From Streptomyces platensis (lineage in GTDB: Bacteria > Actinomycetota > Actinomycetes > Streptomycetales > Streptomycetaceae): 64,000 bases of DNA. Each line of letters starts with the position of its first letter. Position 1 is the first letter of the stretch. The notes below the pieces were generated by a model that ran no database searches, was not told the DNA's origin, and worked only from the letters and a program-made list of their open reading frames with translations. Below, piece after piece: positions 53,197 through 64,000 of this stretch. The DNA is taken from assembly GCF_008704855.1 (NCBI RefSeq), contig NZ_CP023691.1, positions 8,308,001 to 8,372,000 on the forward strand, given 5' to 3'. Made by a program: the position numbers and the translations under genes.

Positions 53197-54054
53197 TCAG
53201 GTTGCGGCCAGGAGGATGTCCTCGCCGCTTGAGGGGCGGAGTCCGTCGGTGCGATCAGCGAAGTAGCGGTGGGCAAGTGAAGCTCCCGACAGGTGTCGGG
53301 CGTCTTTGAAGCCGGCTTCGCTGGCCAGTGCCAGTATCTCGGGCGGGGGGTAGAAACTGATGAACGGCGTTCCGGATGCTTGCGCGCCTTCCTTGCTCGC
53401 TCGGAGGCCGGGGCGGTCGGCGTCGTCGAGGAGTTCGGTGGGCAGCAGGAAGGTCATGGCGAGTATCGAGCCGGGGGCGAGAGCGGCGATCTGGCGCAGG
53501 GTGGCCGCCGTGGCGTCTTTGGTGAGGTACATGGTGACGCCGGTGGAGACGATGACCGCGGGCCGGCCGGCATCGAAGCCGGCAGCGGCCAGCTGCTTCA
53601 GCCAGTCTTCGCTCGCCTCGAAGTCGACCGGCACCAGGTGCAGCCAGTCGGGGATGTCGTAACCGAGTTCGACCAGGCGATGGCGCTTCCATGCCTGAGG
53701 GCTGGGCTGGTCGACCTCGAAGACCTGTAGGCGGGAGGCGACCTCCGGCCTGCGCTGGGCAAAGGTGTCCAGGCCGGCTCCCAGGATGACGTACTGGGTG
53801 ACGCCGCGGTCGGCCTGCTCAGCGATCAGGTCCTCGATGAAACGAGAGCGGGCCACGATGGCCGCCCGTAATGCGCTGGTGGCGAGCGGGTCCATGTCGG
53901 GGCGGCGGCGCCAGTTGCCGTCGGGGGCGGCCAGTTGTAGCCCGACCTCGTCGTCGAGTACATGCGGCGGTGGGTCGATTTGGACGTGGAGGGCGCGCCA
54001 GAGTGCGGTCCGCACCGCGGTGCTGTCCGGTGCCTCGGTCCGCTCGTCTGTCAT
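53197..54054 (-). CDS. class I SAM-dependent methyltransferase (LCMT/TIGR00027 type)
   Basis: The 285-residue protein has the SAM-binding glycine-rich motif QYVILGAGLDTFAQRRP, the acidic motif VFEVDQPSPQAWKRHRL and the TGVTMYLTKDATAATLR segment of the leucine-carboxymethyl-like family common in actinomycetes. It lies 21 bases after the VOC gene and is the last gene of an RHH-VOC-methyltransferase operon. The acceptor is unknown; O-methylation of a small molecule is plausible. Confidence 0.85.
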   Translation of the reverse strand: MTDERTEAPDSTAVRTALWRALHVQIDPPPHVLDDEVGLQLAAPDGNWRRRPDMDPLATSALRAAIVARSRFIEDLIAEQADRGVTQYVILGAGLDTFAQRRPEVASRLQVFEVDQPSPQAWKRHRLVELGYDIPDWLHLVPVDFEASEDWLKQLAAAGFDAGRPAVIVSTGVTMYLTKDATAATLRQIAALAPGSILAMTFLLPTELLDDADRPGLRASKEGAQASGTPFISFYPPPEILALASEAGFKDARHLSGASLAHRYFADRTDGLRPSSGEDILLAAT

Positions 54055-54075
54055 GGCGTTCCCCTTTCGTGGTGG

Positions 54076-54420
54076 TCAGTTCTTGGCGGGAGCCTGGAGG
54101 CTCCATAGACGTCCGTCGGGGTCACGGACGGCCATCTCCCTGGTTCCGTAATGGGTGTCCTCGAACGGCGTGACGACCTCGACGGAGGGATCGGGACGGA
54201 ACGCGTCTGCGTCCGGCACCTTCAGCACGATCTGCGTCTGGGGCGCCTGGTCCTCGGGGATCTCGGCGATGAAGACGTACGGCCCGTCGCCGTTGCGGAG
54301 CCGGCCGGAGTTGTGGTCGGTCGAGAACTCCAACTCGTAACCCAGTGTCTGGAAGAACTTCGCCGCCTTACCCCAGTTGTGGGTCGTAAGGAACACGGCC
54401 TCGATACCTTCGGTCGCCAT
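54076..54420 (-). CDS. VOC (glyoxalase/bleomycin resistance) family protein
   Basis: The 114-residue protein has the paired beta-alpha-beta3 pattern: FLTTHNWGKAAKFFQTLGYE, then DGPYVFIAEIPEDQAP and REMAVRDPDGRLWSLQAP. It may bind a metal or a drug. ATG 54420 follows AAGGAGA, which lies in the 3' end of the RHH gene, and begins one base after that gene's stop. Function within the operon is not known. Confidence 0.85.
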   Translation of the reverse strand: MATEGIEAVFLTTHNWGKAAKFFQTLGYELEFSTDHNSGRLRNGDGPYVFIAEIPEDQAPQTQIVLKVPDADAFRPDPSVEVVTPFEDTHYGTREMAVRDPDGRLWSLQAPAKN

Positions 54421-54421
54421 G

Positions 54422-54601
54422 TCAGGTCTCCTTCTCAGTCGATCGCTGTTCGTGTCCATGGGCGTCGTCGAGGTAGGTGCGCAGCGCGTCAGCGACCAGA
54501 GCCGACAACGACATGCCCGACTCGATGGCGCGGTATTTGACCTGCTTGATCAGCTCGATCGGCAGGTACACGTTGAACTGTTTGACTTCCTTATCACCCA
54601 C
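54422..54601 (-). CDS. ribbon-helix-helix (CopG-like) regulator, 59 residues
   Basis: The frame from GTG 54601 gives a 59-residue protein: the strand KQFNVYLPIEL, helix IKQVKYRAIESGMSLSALVA and helix DALRTYLDDAHG, the classic RHH fold. The in-frame TAG shortly upstream leaves only this start. The TGA is one base from the VOC start codon. An inverted repeat (54610-54625) just before the start is the likely operator. It probably represses its own operon. It could also be read as an antitoxin, but no toxin adjoins. Confidence 0.85.
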   Translation of the reverse strand: MGDKEVKQFNVYLPIELIKQVKYRAIESGMSLSALVADALRTYLDDAHGHEQRSTEKET

Positions 54602-54609
54602 GAGCGCGA

Positions 54610-54625
54610 TGCTAGCATACTAGCA
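54610..54625. promoter_or_regulatory. probable RHH operator
   Basis: TGCTAG-CATA-CTAGCA is a perfect inverted repeat, followed directly by AGCTAG as a third half-site. It stands nine bases upstream of the RHH start codon in an AT-rich patch. CTAG is rare in such genomes. Confidence 0.75.
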
Positions 54626-54631
54626 AGCTAG

Positions 54632-54902
54632 GGATAGTCAGGCCGGTGCCGATGCGGCCGCTGTCGGCGATCGCCGCAGTGATCCCCACGGCCTCCTGCG
54701 CGCCGTACTCGCTCCAGCACGGCAGTCGTTGCGGTTGTCGGCAGCGGCTCGCCACCCACGACGATCCGTCGGGTGTCGGCGTCTTCCTCCAGAGCTGACC
54801 CCGCCCCGCGGGTCACTCGGCCGGCCCCCCACGCCGCCCGGCCGAGTCACCCACCGGGCGCCGCGGGCCCCGGCGAGCGAGGCTGCTCTGTGGAGGTAGG
54901 TC
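54632..54902. other. intergenic region, no gene
   Basis: This space between the divergent RHH operon and the amine oxidase gene holds only Arg-rich shadows. The promoters of both sides should be here. GGAGG just before 54903 serves the oxidase. Confidence 0.4.
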
Positions 54903-56261
54903 ATGGAACAGGTGACAGCGGACGTGTGCGTCGTGGGCGCCGGATTCGCGGGGCTGGCGGCCGCGCGGCAGCTGGCCGCGGCCGGGCGTGAGGTCGTGGT
55001 GCTCGAGGCCAGGGACCGGGTGGGCGGACGGGTCTGGAACCGGGAGCTGCCCGACGGCACCGTGGTGTCCGCGGGCGGCACCTGGCTGGGCAAGGGCCAG
55101 GAACGGATGTTTCAGCTCTGCCGCGAGCTGGGGCTCGAGGTCTACCCGCAGCACGACGACGGCGATCACCTGATCTGCCTCGACGGGCGCAACCGCCGTC
55201 ACCGCGGCATCCCCAAGACCGGCCCGGCGGCACTCGCCACCCTCGGGTGGGCGTTCCTGCGCCTGAACCTGATGGCGCGGCGGCTTCCGAAGGACGCTCC
55301 CTGGCAGGCCCGGCGCGCACGGGCCTGGGACGCCCGCACGCTCGGCCAGTGGCTCTCGCACCCGCTCAACGTGCCCTCGACCACCGCCCACACCCTCCTC
55401 CAGTCGACGATGAACCTGCTGTTCTGCACCGACCCGGCGGAAGTCTCACTGCTGGGCGCACTCGTCCTGGCACGCGGCGGCGGGGGCAGCGGCTTCGGCT
55501 ACTACACCGACACCCGGAAGACCGAATCCCACCTCGTGGACGGCGGAGCCCCCGAACTCGCCCGGCGGATGGCCGCGCGCCTGGGCACGGCGGTCCATCT
55601 GTCCAGCCCGGTCCGTCGGATCGTCCAGAACACGACCGGCGTAGAGGTCGCCTCCGACGCGTTCGCCGTACGGGCACGGCGCGTCATCGTGGCCACTCCG
55701 CCCGTGCTCGCCGGCCGGATCCACTTCGATCCGCCGTTGCCCGCCGCCCACAGCCACCTGCGGCAACGCCTGGTGCCCGGGGCGGTCATCCGGGTGCACA
55801 CGCAGTACGCCGAGCCGTTCTGGCGGGGCCAGAAACTGTCGGGCCAGACGCTCGCGCCCCGGTCGCCGGTACCGATCACCATCGACCAGACTCCCCGCTC
55901 GGGAGAGCCGGGCGTGCTGAGCAGCTACGCGTTCGGAGCGGGGGCCGTACGGCTGGGCCGTCTGGATCCCAAGGAGCGACGGGACATCTGGCTGGACGCG
56001 CTCGCCGAACGCTTCGGCCCGGAGGCACGCCGTCCCACCGCGTATCTGGAGACCGACTGGTCCGAGCAACCCTGGTCGCTGGGCGGCATGGTCGCCCACT
56101 TCCCGCCGGGCGCACTCACCAATTACGGCAGCGCGCTGCGCGAACCCGTGGGCCGGATCCACTGGGCGAGCACGGAATCGGCGACCTTGATGCACGGACT
56201 GATGGAAGGCGCGGTGCGCTCCGGCGAACGGGCGGCCCGCGAAGTCCTGACGGCGAACTGA
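54903..56261 (+). CDS. flavin monoamine oxidase-like protein
   Basis: The 452-residue protein has the N-terminal FAD motif VCVVGAGFAGLAAARQLAAA, the EARDRVGGRVWN second glycine pair and the C-terminal WASTESATLMHGLMEGAVRS (FAD-binding TE motif with Met). This is the amine oxidase/phytoene-desaturase superfamily. It would oxidise an amine to an imine with oxygen. GGAGG precedes the ATG. The substrate is not known, and no neighbour suggests it. Confidence 0.85.
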   Translation: MEQVTADVCVVGAGFAGLAAARQLAAAGREVVVLEARDRVGGRVWNRELPDGTVVSAGGTWLGKGQERMFQLCRELGLEVYPQHDDGDHLICLDGRNRRHRGIPKTGPAALATLGWAFLRLNLMARRLPKDAPWQARRARAWDARTLGQWLSHPLNVPSTTAHTLLQSTMNLLFCTDPAEVSLLGALVLARGGGGSGFGYYTDTRKTESHLVDGGAPELARRMAARLGTAVHLSSPVRRIVQNTTGVEVASDAFAVRARRVIVATPPVLAGRIHFDPPLPAAHSHLRQRLVPGAVIRVHTQYAEPFWRGQKLSGQTLAPRSPVPITIDQTPRSGEPGVLSSYAFGAGAVRLGRLDPKERRDIWLDALAERFGPEARRPTAYLETDWSEQPWSLGGMVAHFPPGALTNYGSALREPVGRIHWASTESATLMHGLMEGAVRSGERAAREVLTAN

Positions 56262-56560
56262 CTGCTAACCGACCGCGAGCTGACTTCTAACCGAGCGCTA
56301 CCCGACCGCGAACCGGCCGCGCCCCCCCCGCAATACCAGAACGGTCATGTTCCCCCTATGCCTGCGGACAGTCCCGGGATCCTCTCAGAGCTGATGGCCC
56401 GTGGGGAACCGGCGGCGTTTCCGCCTGGCAAGCTCTCCGCATCTGTGCCCGCACTGCGCCATCTGGCTCCTGTGGCGTGCCGGGAGCGCGGCCCCATGAG
56501 GTGATGGGAGAGCCGCCTTCGCGCGGGAGCCGTCGAAGCCAGTCAACGAAGGAGTGCGTG

Positions 56561-56794
56561 ATGGCTGTTTGTGAGGTCTGCGGAAACGACTATGAGATGG
56601 CCTTCGAGGTCCACGCGGCGGGTGCCGTTCACACCTTCGACAGTTTCGAGTGCGCCGCTCACAAGCTCGCGCCCATCTGTGACAACTGCGGCTGCCGCAT
56701 GCTCGGCCACGGCCTCCAAGCCGGCGGCAAGTTCTTCTGCTGCGCTCATTGCGCACGCATCCAAGGTCACTCCGACCTCGCCGACAGCATCTGA
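56561..56794 (+). CDS. Cys-rich small zinc-binding protein
   Basis: The 77-residue protein has nine cysteines: VCEVCGNDY, FDSFECAAHKL, ICDNCGCRM and KFFCCAHCARIQ, with histidines between. Two zinc ribbons or a metallothionein-like cluster are likely. AAGGAG precedes the ATG. The mix of CxxC, CxC and CxxH suits metal storage or a small regulatory zinc finger. I do not know its role. Confidence 0.8.
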   Translation: MAVCEVCGNDYEMAFEVHAAGAVHTFDSFECAAHKLAPICDNCGCRMLGHGLQAGGKFFCCAHCARIQGHSDLADSI

Positions 56795-57077
56795 ACCGAC
56801 TCCGCCGACAAGCCGGCAAAGGGAACAGCCACCTCGCCGGATACGCCGGCGACATCTGGTACCCACAACCCGCACCGCCCCACCACAGCCCTTCACCTTC
56901 CTCCTCCTTGCCTTTGCAGCGGAACGCCACGCAGCCACACCGGAGTTGCCTTACCGTCGTCTTCGTACGAGGGTGAGCCCGGTGGGCGACCATCCTCCGG
57001 ACGCGGCATACGCCCGGACCGGGGGCGAACAGAGCGCGCCGCCGGCTCACGTGGCTGTCGGTTTGAGGAGTCTTTTC

Positions 57078-57338
57078 ATGGCGGAGACGACCGTGACCAT
57101 CGCTTCGCCGGGCGGCTTGCGGGTGCGCCCGGCGTCGCGGATCGTGCAGGAAGCAAAGGGCTACGTCTCGGACATCAGGTTCCTGGTCGACGGCAAGGAA
57201 GCCAGCGCGAAGAGCCTGTTCAGCCTACAGATGCTGGAGATGAGCCACGGCAAGGAAATCGTCATCGTCGCCAACGGGCACGATGAACAGACGGCCGTGG
57301 AGGCCATGGCGAAGCTCGTCGAGTCCGTCGTCGTGTAA
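57078..57338 (+). CDS. HPr-like protein with Arg at the catalytic His15 position
   Basis: The 86-residue protein has the length and order of HPr. The region that should read GLHARPA reads GLRVRPA, so the phosphorylated His15 is Arg15. Ser46, the regulatory site in firmicutes, is kept in SAKSLFSLQML. It therefore cannot carry phosphate from enzyme I to sugar permeases in the normal way and resembles Crh, where His15 is Gln. TTGAGGAG precedes the ATG. No other PTS gene is near. It may be a regulatory HPr paralogue. Confidence 0.85.
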   Translation: MAETTVTIASPGGLRVRPASRIVQEAKGYVSDIRFLVDGKEASAKSLFSLQMLEMSHGKEIVIVANGHDEQTAVEAMAKLVESVVV

Positions 57339-57496
57339 GAAGCGTGCAGGTCCGATGGCGGTTGCCGGCCTCGAACGCTGATGCAAGGGCTGATGTCGCG
57401 CCCCGCGCCCCTTGGGCGTGCACCGCACCGGCGCAACCGTCCGCAGGCCCAAAACCGCTGGCTGCCCGGCACCCCTCAGCTCTACCATCCACGAGC

Positions 57497-57928
57497 ATGA
57501 TCACTCGCAGGGAAGACGGCTACGAGGTCGCCACCGACCCGGGCCGGCTCGACATCGACCTGGTGCACCACTGGCTTTCGACCGACGCGTTCTGGGCCAT
57601 GGGCCGCAGCCGCGAAACGGTCGAACAGTCCATCCGCGGGTCTCTCAACTTCGGCCTCTACGACGCCGGCGGCGCCCAGGTCGCCTACGCACGTGTCGTC
57701 ACGGACCTGGCGACGTTCGCCTGGCTCTGTGATGTCTACGTCGCTCCCACGCACCGCGGCAAAGGCCTCGGCACCTGGCTCGCTGCCGCGGTCCGTGACC
57801 ACCTGGCTCCCTACCAGCTCAAGCGGACACTGCTGGCCACCCTCGATGCCCACGACGTCTACGCCAAGGTCGGCTTCGTCACGGTCCCTGACCCCGAGCA
57901 CTTGATGATCATGAAGCCTGCGCACTGA
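57497..57928 (+). CDS. GNAT acetyltransferase
   Basis: The 143-residue protein shows the short GNAT fold: ARVVTDLATFAWLCDVYVAP, then the acetyl-CoA motif HRGKGLGTWLAAAVRDHL and VYAKVGFVTVPDPEHLMIM. ATG 57497 is the first Met of the fold. The substrate is unknown. It is convergent with the UvrA-like gene. Confidence 0.8.
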   Translation: MITRREDGYEVATDPGRLDIDLVHHWLSTDAFWAMGRSRETVEQSIRGSLNFGLYDAGGAQVAYARVVTDLATFAWLCDVYVAPTHRGKGLGTWLAAAVRDHLAPYQLKRTLLATLDAHDVYAKVGFVTVPDPEHLMIMKPAH

Positions 57929-57996
57929 GGCACCCTTCACGGCTGGGCCTCAGACGCCGCGGCGCCGTGCGGACGCGAGAGCCGCAAGGGCCGCGG

Positions 57997-60387
<2,391 letters not shown>

Positions 60388-60613
60388 CGTGTCTCCATCT
60401 GTTACGCGGGCCGCTTCGGCGGTGGTTGTCGGCGGGGGATTGGATTGCTGTGTACGGTCCGGCAGGGGTGGTGCGGGTTTTCCTGTGTTGCGGCTGGTGG
60501 GGGCTCGGCCGGGGGCGGGCTCGGCACCGAGGGGGACCCGGTGCCGCCGCCCGCGCCCACGGCTGCGTCGTCCGCGCCGGCACCGGCTCGCGGGGCGGTC
60601 AGCGCTTGCACGA

Positions 60614-61033
60614 CTAGCCGGCGTCGGGCCGCTCCTGGATACGGATGAGGTTGCCCGCGGGGTCGCGGACGGCGCAGTCGCGGATGCCGTAGGGCTGCTG
60701 GGTGGGTTCCTGGACGATCTCGGTGTCGCCGGCTTGCAGTCGTGTGAAGGTGTCGTCGAGGTCGGGGGTGGCCAGAAGGATGGCGCCGTAGGTGCCCTTG
60801 GCCATCATCTCGGTGATCGTGCGGCGCTCCTCGTCGGTGACGCCGGGATCGGCGGCCGGCGGTGTCAGGACGATGGAGGTGCCGGGCTGGTCGGCGGGGC
60901 CGACGGTGATCCAGCGCATTCCCTGATAGCCGACATCGTTGCGGACCTCGAAGCCGAGGGTGTCGCGGTAGAAGGCGAGTGCGGCGTCCGGGTCGTTGTG
61001 CGGGAGGAAGCTTGCGTGAATGGTGATGTCCAT
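60614..61033 (-). CDS. VOC family protein
   Basis: The 139-residue protein has the glyoxalase/bleomycin resistance fold: FLPHNDPDAALAFYRDTLGF, GTSIVLTPPAADPG and IRDCAVRDPAGNLIRIQE. ATG 61033 is ten bases after the stop of the AraC gene upstream, so the two form an operon. Regulator and VOC pairs of this type occur widely in actinomycetes. Confidence 0.85.
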   Translation of the reverse strand: MDITIHASFLPHNDPDAALAFYRDTLGFEVRNDVGYQGMRWITVGPADQPGTSIVLTPPAADPGVTDEERRTITEMMAKGTYGAILLATPDLDDTFTRLQAGDTEIVQEPTQQPYGIRDCAVRDPAGNLIRIQERPDAG

Positions 61034-61043
61034 GGCAGTCACG

Positions 61044-61487
<444 letters not shown>

Positions 61488-61580
61488 TCAAGAGATCGTG
61501 CCACGCGGCACCGGGCTTGCCCAGTGCCGCTGATTGCGGGGTGGCGGGCGCCCGCGTGCCGGAGGTTGTTCCACGGGTGT

Positions 61581-61621
61581 GTCCGGGCCGGCCGGAGTGC
61601 TGCGGGCCGGCCGGCCCGGAC
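61581..61621 (-). terminator. terminator of katG
   Basis: A perfect 15-bp stem (GTCCGGGCCGGCCGG with CCGGCCGGCCCGGAC) closes an 11-base loop, 15 bases beyond the katG stop. It separates katG from the AraC-VOC operon on the same strand. Confidence 0.85.
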
Positions 61622-61636
61622 ATCACCTTCTGAACT

Positions 61637-63868
61637 TCAGACGAGGTCGAAGCGGTCCAGCTCCATCACCTTGCTCCATGCCGCGACGAAGTCGTGCACG
61701 AACTTCTCCCTGGCGTCATCGCTGCCGTAGACCTCGGCGAGGGCGCGGAGTTCGGAGTTGGAGCCGAAGACGAGGTCGGCGCGGGTGCCGGTCCACTTGA
61801 CCGCGCCGGTGGCGGCGTCGCGGCCTTCGAAGGTGTGGGAGTCCTCGGAGGTCGCCTTCCACGTCGTGTTCAGATCGAGCAGGTTGACGAAGAAGTCGTT
61901 GGTCAGGGTCTCGGGGGTGGTGGTGAAGACGCCGAGCGAGGACTGCTGGTGGTTGGCGCCCAGGACGCGCAGACCGCCGACGAGAACGGTCATCTCGGGC
62001 GCGCTGAGGGTCAGCAGATTGGCCTTGTCGAGCAGGAGGTGTTCGGCGGGCAGGCGGTTGCCCTTGGCGACGTAGTTCCGGAAGCCGTCAGCGGCGGGCT
62101 CCAGAGCCGTGAAGGACTCCACATCGGTCTGGTCCTGGGAGGCGTCGGTGCGGCCCGGGGTGAAGGGGACCTCGATATCGAAACCGGCGCTCTTGGCGGC
62201 CTGCTCGACGGCCGCGCCGCCCGCGAGCACGATCAGGTCGGCGAGGGAAATCTGGGCGCCGCCCTGGTGGGAGCCGTTGAAGGACTGCTGGATGCCTTCC
62301 AGGGTGCGCAGGACCGCGGCCAGCTGATCGGGGTCGTTGACCTCCCACCCGTTCTGCGGCTGGAGACGGATGCGCGCACCGTTGGCGCCGCCGCGCTTGT
62401 CACTGCCGCGGAACGTCGAGGCCGACGCCCAGGCGGTGGACACCAGCTGGGACACCGACAGACCCGAGGCGAGGACCTGGCCCTTGAGGGCGGCGATGTC
62501 CTCGGCGCCGACGAGGGGGTGCGTCACGGCGGGCAGCGGGTCCTGCCACAGCAGTGTCTCGGCGGGGACCTCGGGACCGAGGTAACGGACGGCCGGGCCC
62601 ATGTCGCGGTGGGTGAGCTTGTACCAGGCGCGGGCGAAGGCGTCGGCGAACTCATCCGGGTTCGCCAGGAAGCGGCGCGAGATCTGCTCGTAGGCCGGGT
62701 CGGTCCGCAGCGCGAGGTCGGTGGTCAGCATCGTGGGGGCGTGCTTCTTGGCGGAGTCGTGGGCGTCGGGGACGGTACCGGCTCCGCCGCCGTCCTTGGG
62801 CCGCCACTGGTGCGCGCCCGCCGGGCTCTTGAACAGTTCCCATTCGTAGCCGAAGAGGATCTCGAAGAAGCTGTTGTCCCAGGCTGTCGGGGTGTTCGTC
62901 CAGATGCCTTCGAGGCCGCTGGTGATGGCGTCGGCGCCCTTGCCGGTGCCGTAGGTGTTCGACCAGCCCAGGCCCTGCTCTTCGAGCGAGGCGGCCTCCG
63001 GGTCGGGACCGACGTGCTCGGCGGGGCCTGCGCCGTGCGTCTTGCCGAAGGTGTGGCCACCGGCGACGAGCGCGACGGTTTCCTCGTCATTCATCGCCAT
63101 CCGGCGGAACGTCTCACGGATGTCGCGGGCCGCGGCGAGCGGGTCGGGGGTGCCGTTCGGGCCCTCCGGGTTGACGTAGATCAGACCCATCTGCACGGCA
63201 CCCAGCGGGTTCTCCAGCTGCCGGTCACCGCTGTAGCGCTGGTCGTCGAGCCACGTGGTCTCGGGACCCCAGTAGACGTCCTCCTCCGGCTCCCAGACAT
63301 CCTCCCGGCCGCCGCCGAAACCGAAGGTCTGGAAGCCCATCGTCTCCAGCGCGACGTTGCCGGCCAGGATCATCAGGTCGGCCCACGACAGGCTCTGGCC
63401 GTACTTCTTCTTGACCGGCCACAGCAGACGGCGGGCCTTGTCGAGGTTGGCGTTGTCCGGCCAGCTGTTGAGCGGGGCGAAGCGCTGCTGGCCGGCTCCG
63501 GCGCCGCCGCGGCCGTCGCTGATGCGGTAGGTGCCCGCGCTGTGCCAGGCCATCCGGATGATGAACGGGCCGTAGTGACCGAAGTCGGCCGGCCACCAGT
63601 CCTGGGAGGTGGTCAGCACCTCGGCGAGGTCCCGCTTCACGGCCGGCAGGTCAAGGCTCCGGAACGCCTCCGCGTAGTCGAACTCCTCGCCGAGCGGATT
63701 CGCCACGGCGGGGTTCTTGGCGAGGATCTTGAGATTGAGCCGCTCCGGCCACCACTGGCGGTTGCCACCGCCCTGGGTCGGGTGGAGCGCACGGCCATGG
63801 GCGACCGGGCAGCCGCCTGCCTCCTCGGGCTCGGGGTCGGTGACGATGGCGTCGTGGTTCTCAGACAT
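61637..63868 (-). CDS. katG: catalase-peroxidase KatG
   Basis: The 743-residue heme enzyme breaks down hydrogen peroxide by catalase and peroxidase routes. The distal site Arg105, Trp108 and His109 lies in IIRMAWHSAGTYRI. The Tyr of the Met-Tyr-Trp adduct is in YVNPEGPNG and the Met in FRRMAMND. The proximal histidine is in GGHTFGKTHGAGP. The second, inactive peroxidase half follows (PAETLLWQDPLPAVTHP onwards). The length is usual for the family. AAGGA precedes the ATG. In streptomycetes furA usually lies just upstream, and that position is at the window edge. Confidence 0.95.
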   Translation of the reverse strand: MSENHDAIVTDPEPEEAGGCPVAHGRALHPTQGGGNRQWWPERLNLKILAKNPAVANPLGEEFDYAEAFRSLDLPAVKRDLAEVLTTSQDWWPADFGHYGPFIIRMAWHSAGTYRISDGRGGAGAGQQRFAPLNSWPDNANLDKARRLLWPVKKKYGQSLSWADLMILAGNVALETMGFQTFGFGGGREDVWEPEEDVYWGPETTWLDDQRYSGDRQLENPLGAVQMGLIYVNPEGPNGTPDPLAAARDIRETFRRMAMNDEETVALVAGGHTFGKTHGAGPAEHVGPDPEAASLEEQGLGWSNTYGTGKGADAITSGLEGIWTNTPTAWDNSFFEILFGYEWELFKSPAGAHQWRPKDGGGAGTVPDAHDSAKKHAPTMLTTDLALRTDPAYEQISRRFLANPDEFADAFARAWYKLTHRDMGPAVRYLGPEVPAETLLWQDPLPAVTHPLVGAEDIAALKGQVLASGLSVSQLVSTAWASASTFRGSDKRGGANGARIRLQPQNGWEVNDPDQLAAVLRTLEGIQQSFNGSHQGGAQISLADLIVLAGGAAVEQAAKSAGFDIEVPFTPGRTDASQDQTDVESFTALEPAADGFRNYVAKGNRLPAEHLLLDKANLLTLSAPEMTVLVGGLRVLGANHQQSSLGVFTTTPETLTNDFFVNLLDLNTTWKATSEDSHTFEGRDAATGAVKWTGTRADLVFGSNSELRALAEVYGSDDAREKFVHDFVAAWSKVMELDRFDLV

Positions 63869-63918
63869 GGGAATCCTTCCGGGCTGGGCGGATCACATTG
63901 CTCAGAAACTGCGTACGG

Positions 63919-64000
63919 TCAACGGCCGGGCACGGGGGCCCGATGGGGGCGGCCTTGTGGGGGCGGAGAGCGGTGGTGGCCGGGGGAGCGGTGCGGTGAG
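63919..64000 (-). CDS. possible 3' end of a gene upstream of katG (partial)
   Basis: One minus-strand frame is open from the window edge to a TGA at 63921-63919, 50 bases before katG. It gives a His/Pro/Arg-rich tail of 26 codons. The place suits the C-terminus of furA, but the sequence shown is too short and too biased to recognise. Confidence 0.2.
   Translation of the reverse strand, partial: SPHRSPGHHRSPPPQGRPHRAPVPGR

Noticed and set aside
54422..54601. RHH protein as the antitoxin of a toxin-antitoxin pair
   Set aside because: The next genes are a VOC protein and a methyltransferase with clear motifs. No RelE-, PIN- or MazF-like frame adjoins.

Overview
The window is very high in GC, its genes have strongly GC-rich third codon positions, and starts are often GTG with GGAGG-type ribosome binding sites. 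It carries SARP, TipA-like, TetR and GntR regulators, TTA codons confined to a few genes, an EshA-type encapsulin and many secreted hydrolases. All of this points to a Streptomyces-like actinomycete, and the gene mix suggests accessory (arm-like) chromosome rather than core.

Region 1 (1-14.9 kb): a 5'-truncated serine hydrolase remnant; an unusual fusion of a DUF6817-like domain to a ketopantoate-reductase module; a GNAT; an MFS exporter convergent with a TetR regulator, which is divergent from a Tet(X)-like flavin monooxygenase across a clear operator; small secreted and lipoproteins; a two-gene encapsulin operon (EshA-like shell plus cysteine desulfurase with a long disordered N-terminus); and a second TetR divergent from a YqeB-like membrane protein.

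Region 2 (14.9-22.4 kb): an orphan sensor kinase, a family I36 inhibitor-like secreted protein, an alpha/beta hydrolase, a decayed PepSY membrane protein and a GH18-like lipoprotein.

Region 3 (22.4-32.1 kb): one giant protein gene with three IPT/TIG domains and 29 tandem Ig/PKD-like repeats. A one-base frameshift splits it into two reading frames. It has no visible signal peptide, and part of its repeat array was recently duplicated.

Region 4 (32.3-40.8 kb): a complete trans-4-hydroxyproline catabolic cluster: three-subunit D-hydroxyproline dehydrogenase, deaminase, two-cysteine epimerase, semialdehyde dehydrogenase, GntR regulator and a proline-iminopeptidase-like enzyme. A shared 11-base element lies upstream of the first gene and of the regulator. 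The products together would turn hydroxyproline, perhaps from collagen-like peptides, into 2-oxoglutarate.

Region 5 (40.9-50.4 kb): a UbiX operon with a small coupled partner, a SARP-ATPase regulator with three TTA codons, a 41-bp tandem repeat, a TipA-like MerR gene behind a long-spacer MerR promoter, and a second MerR divergent from an Old Yellow Enzyme whose MerR-type promoter predicts a leaderless mRNA.

Region 6 (50.6-64 kb): a Tat-exported penicillin acylase, a self-contained RHH-VOC-methyltransferase operon, an amine-oxidase-like flavoprotein, a Cys-rich small protein, an HPr-like protein with Arg in place of the catalytic His15, a DrrC-like UvrA paralogue, an AraC-VOC pair and katG. 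Short tandem repeats, mostly multiples of 3 or 6 bases, recur between and at the ends of genes throughout the window. No tRNA, rRNA, CRISPR array, insertion sequence or origin was recognised.
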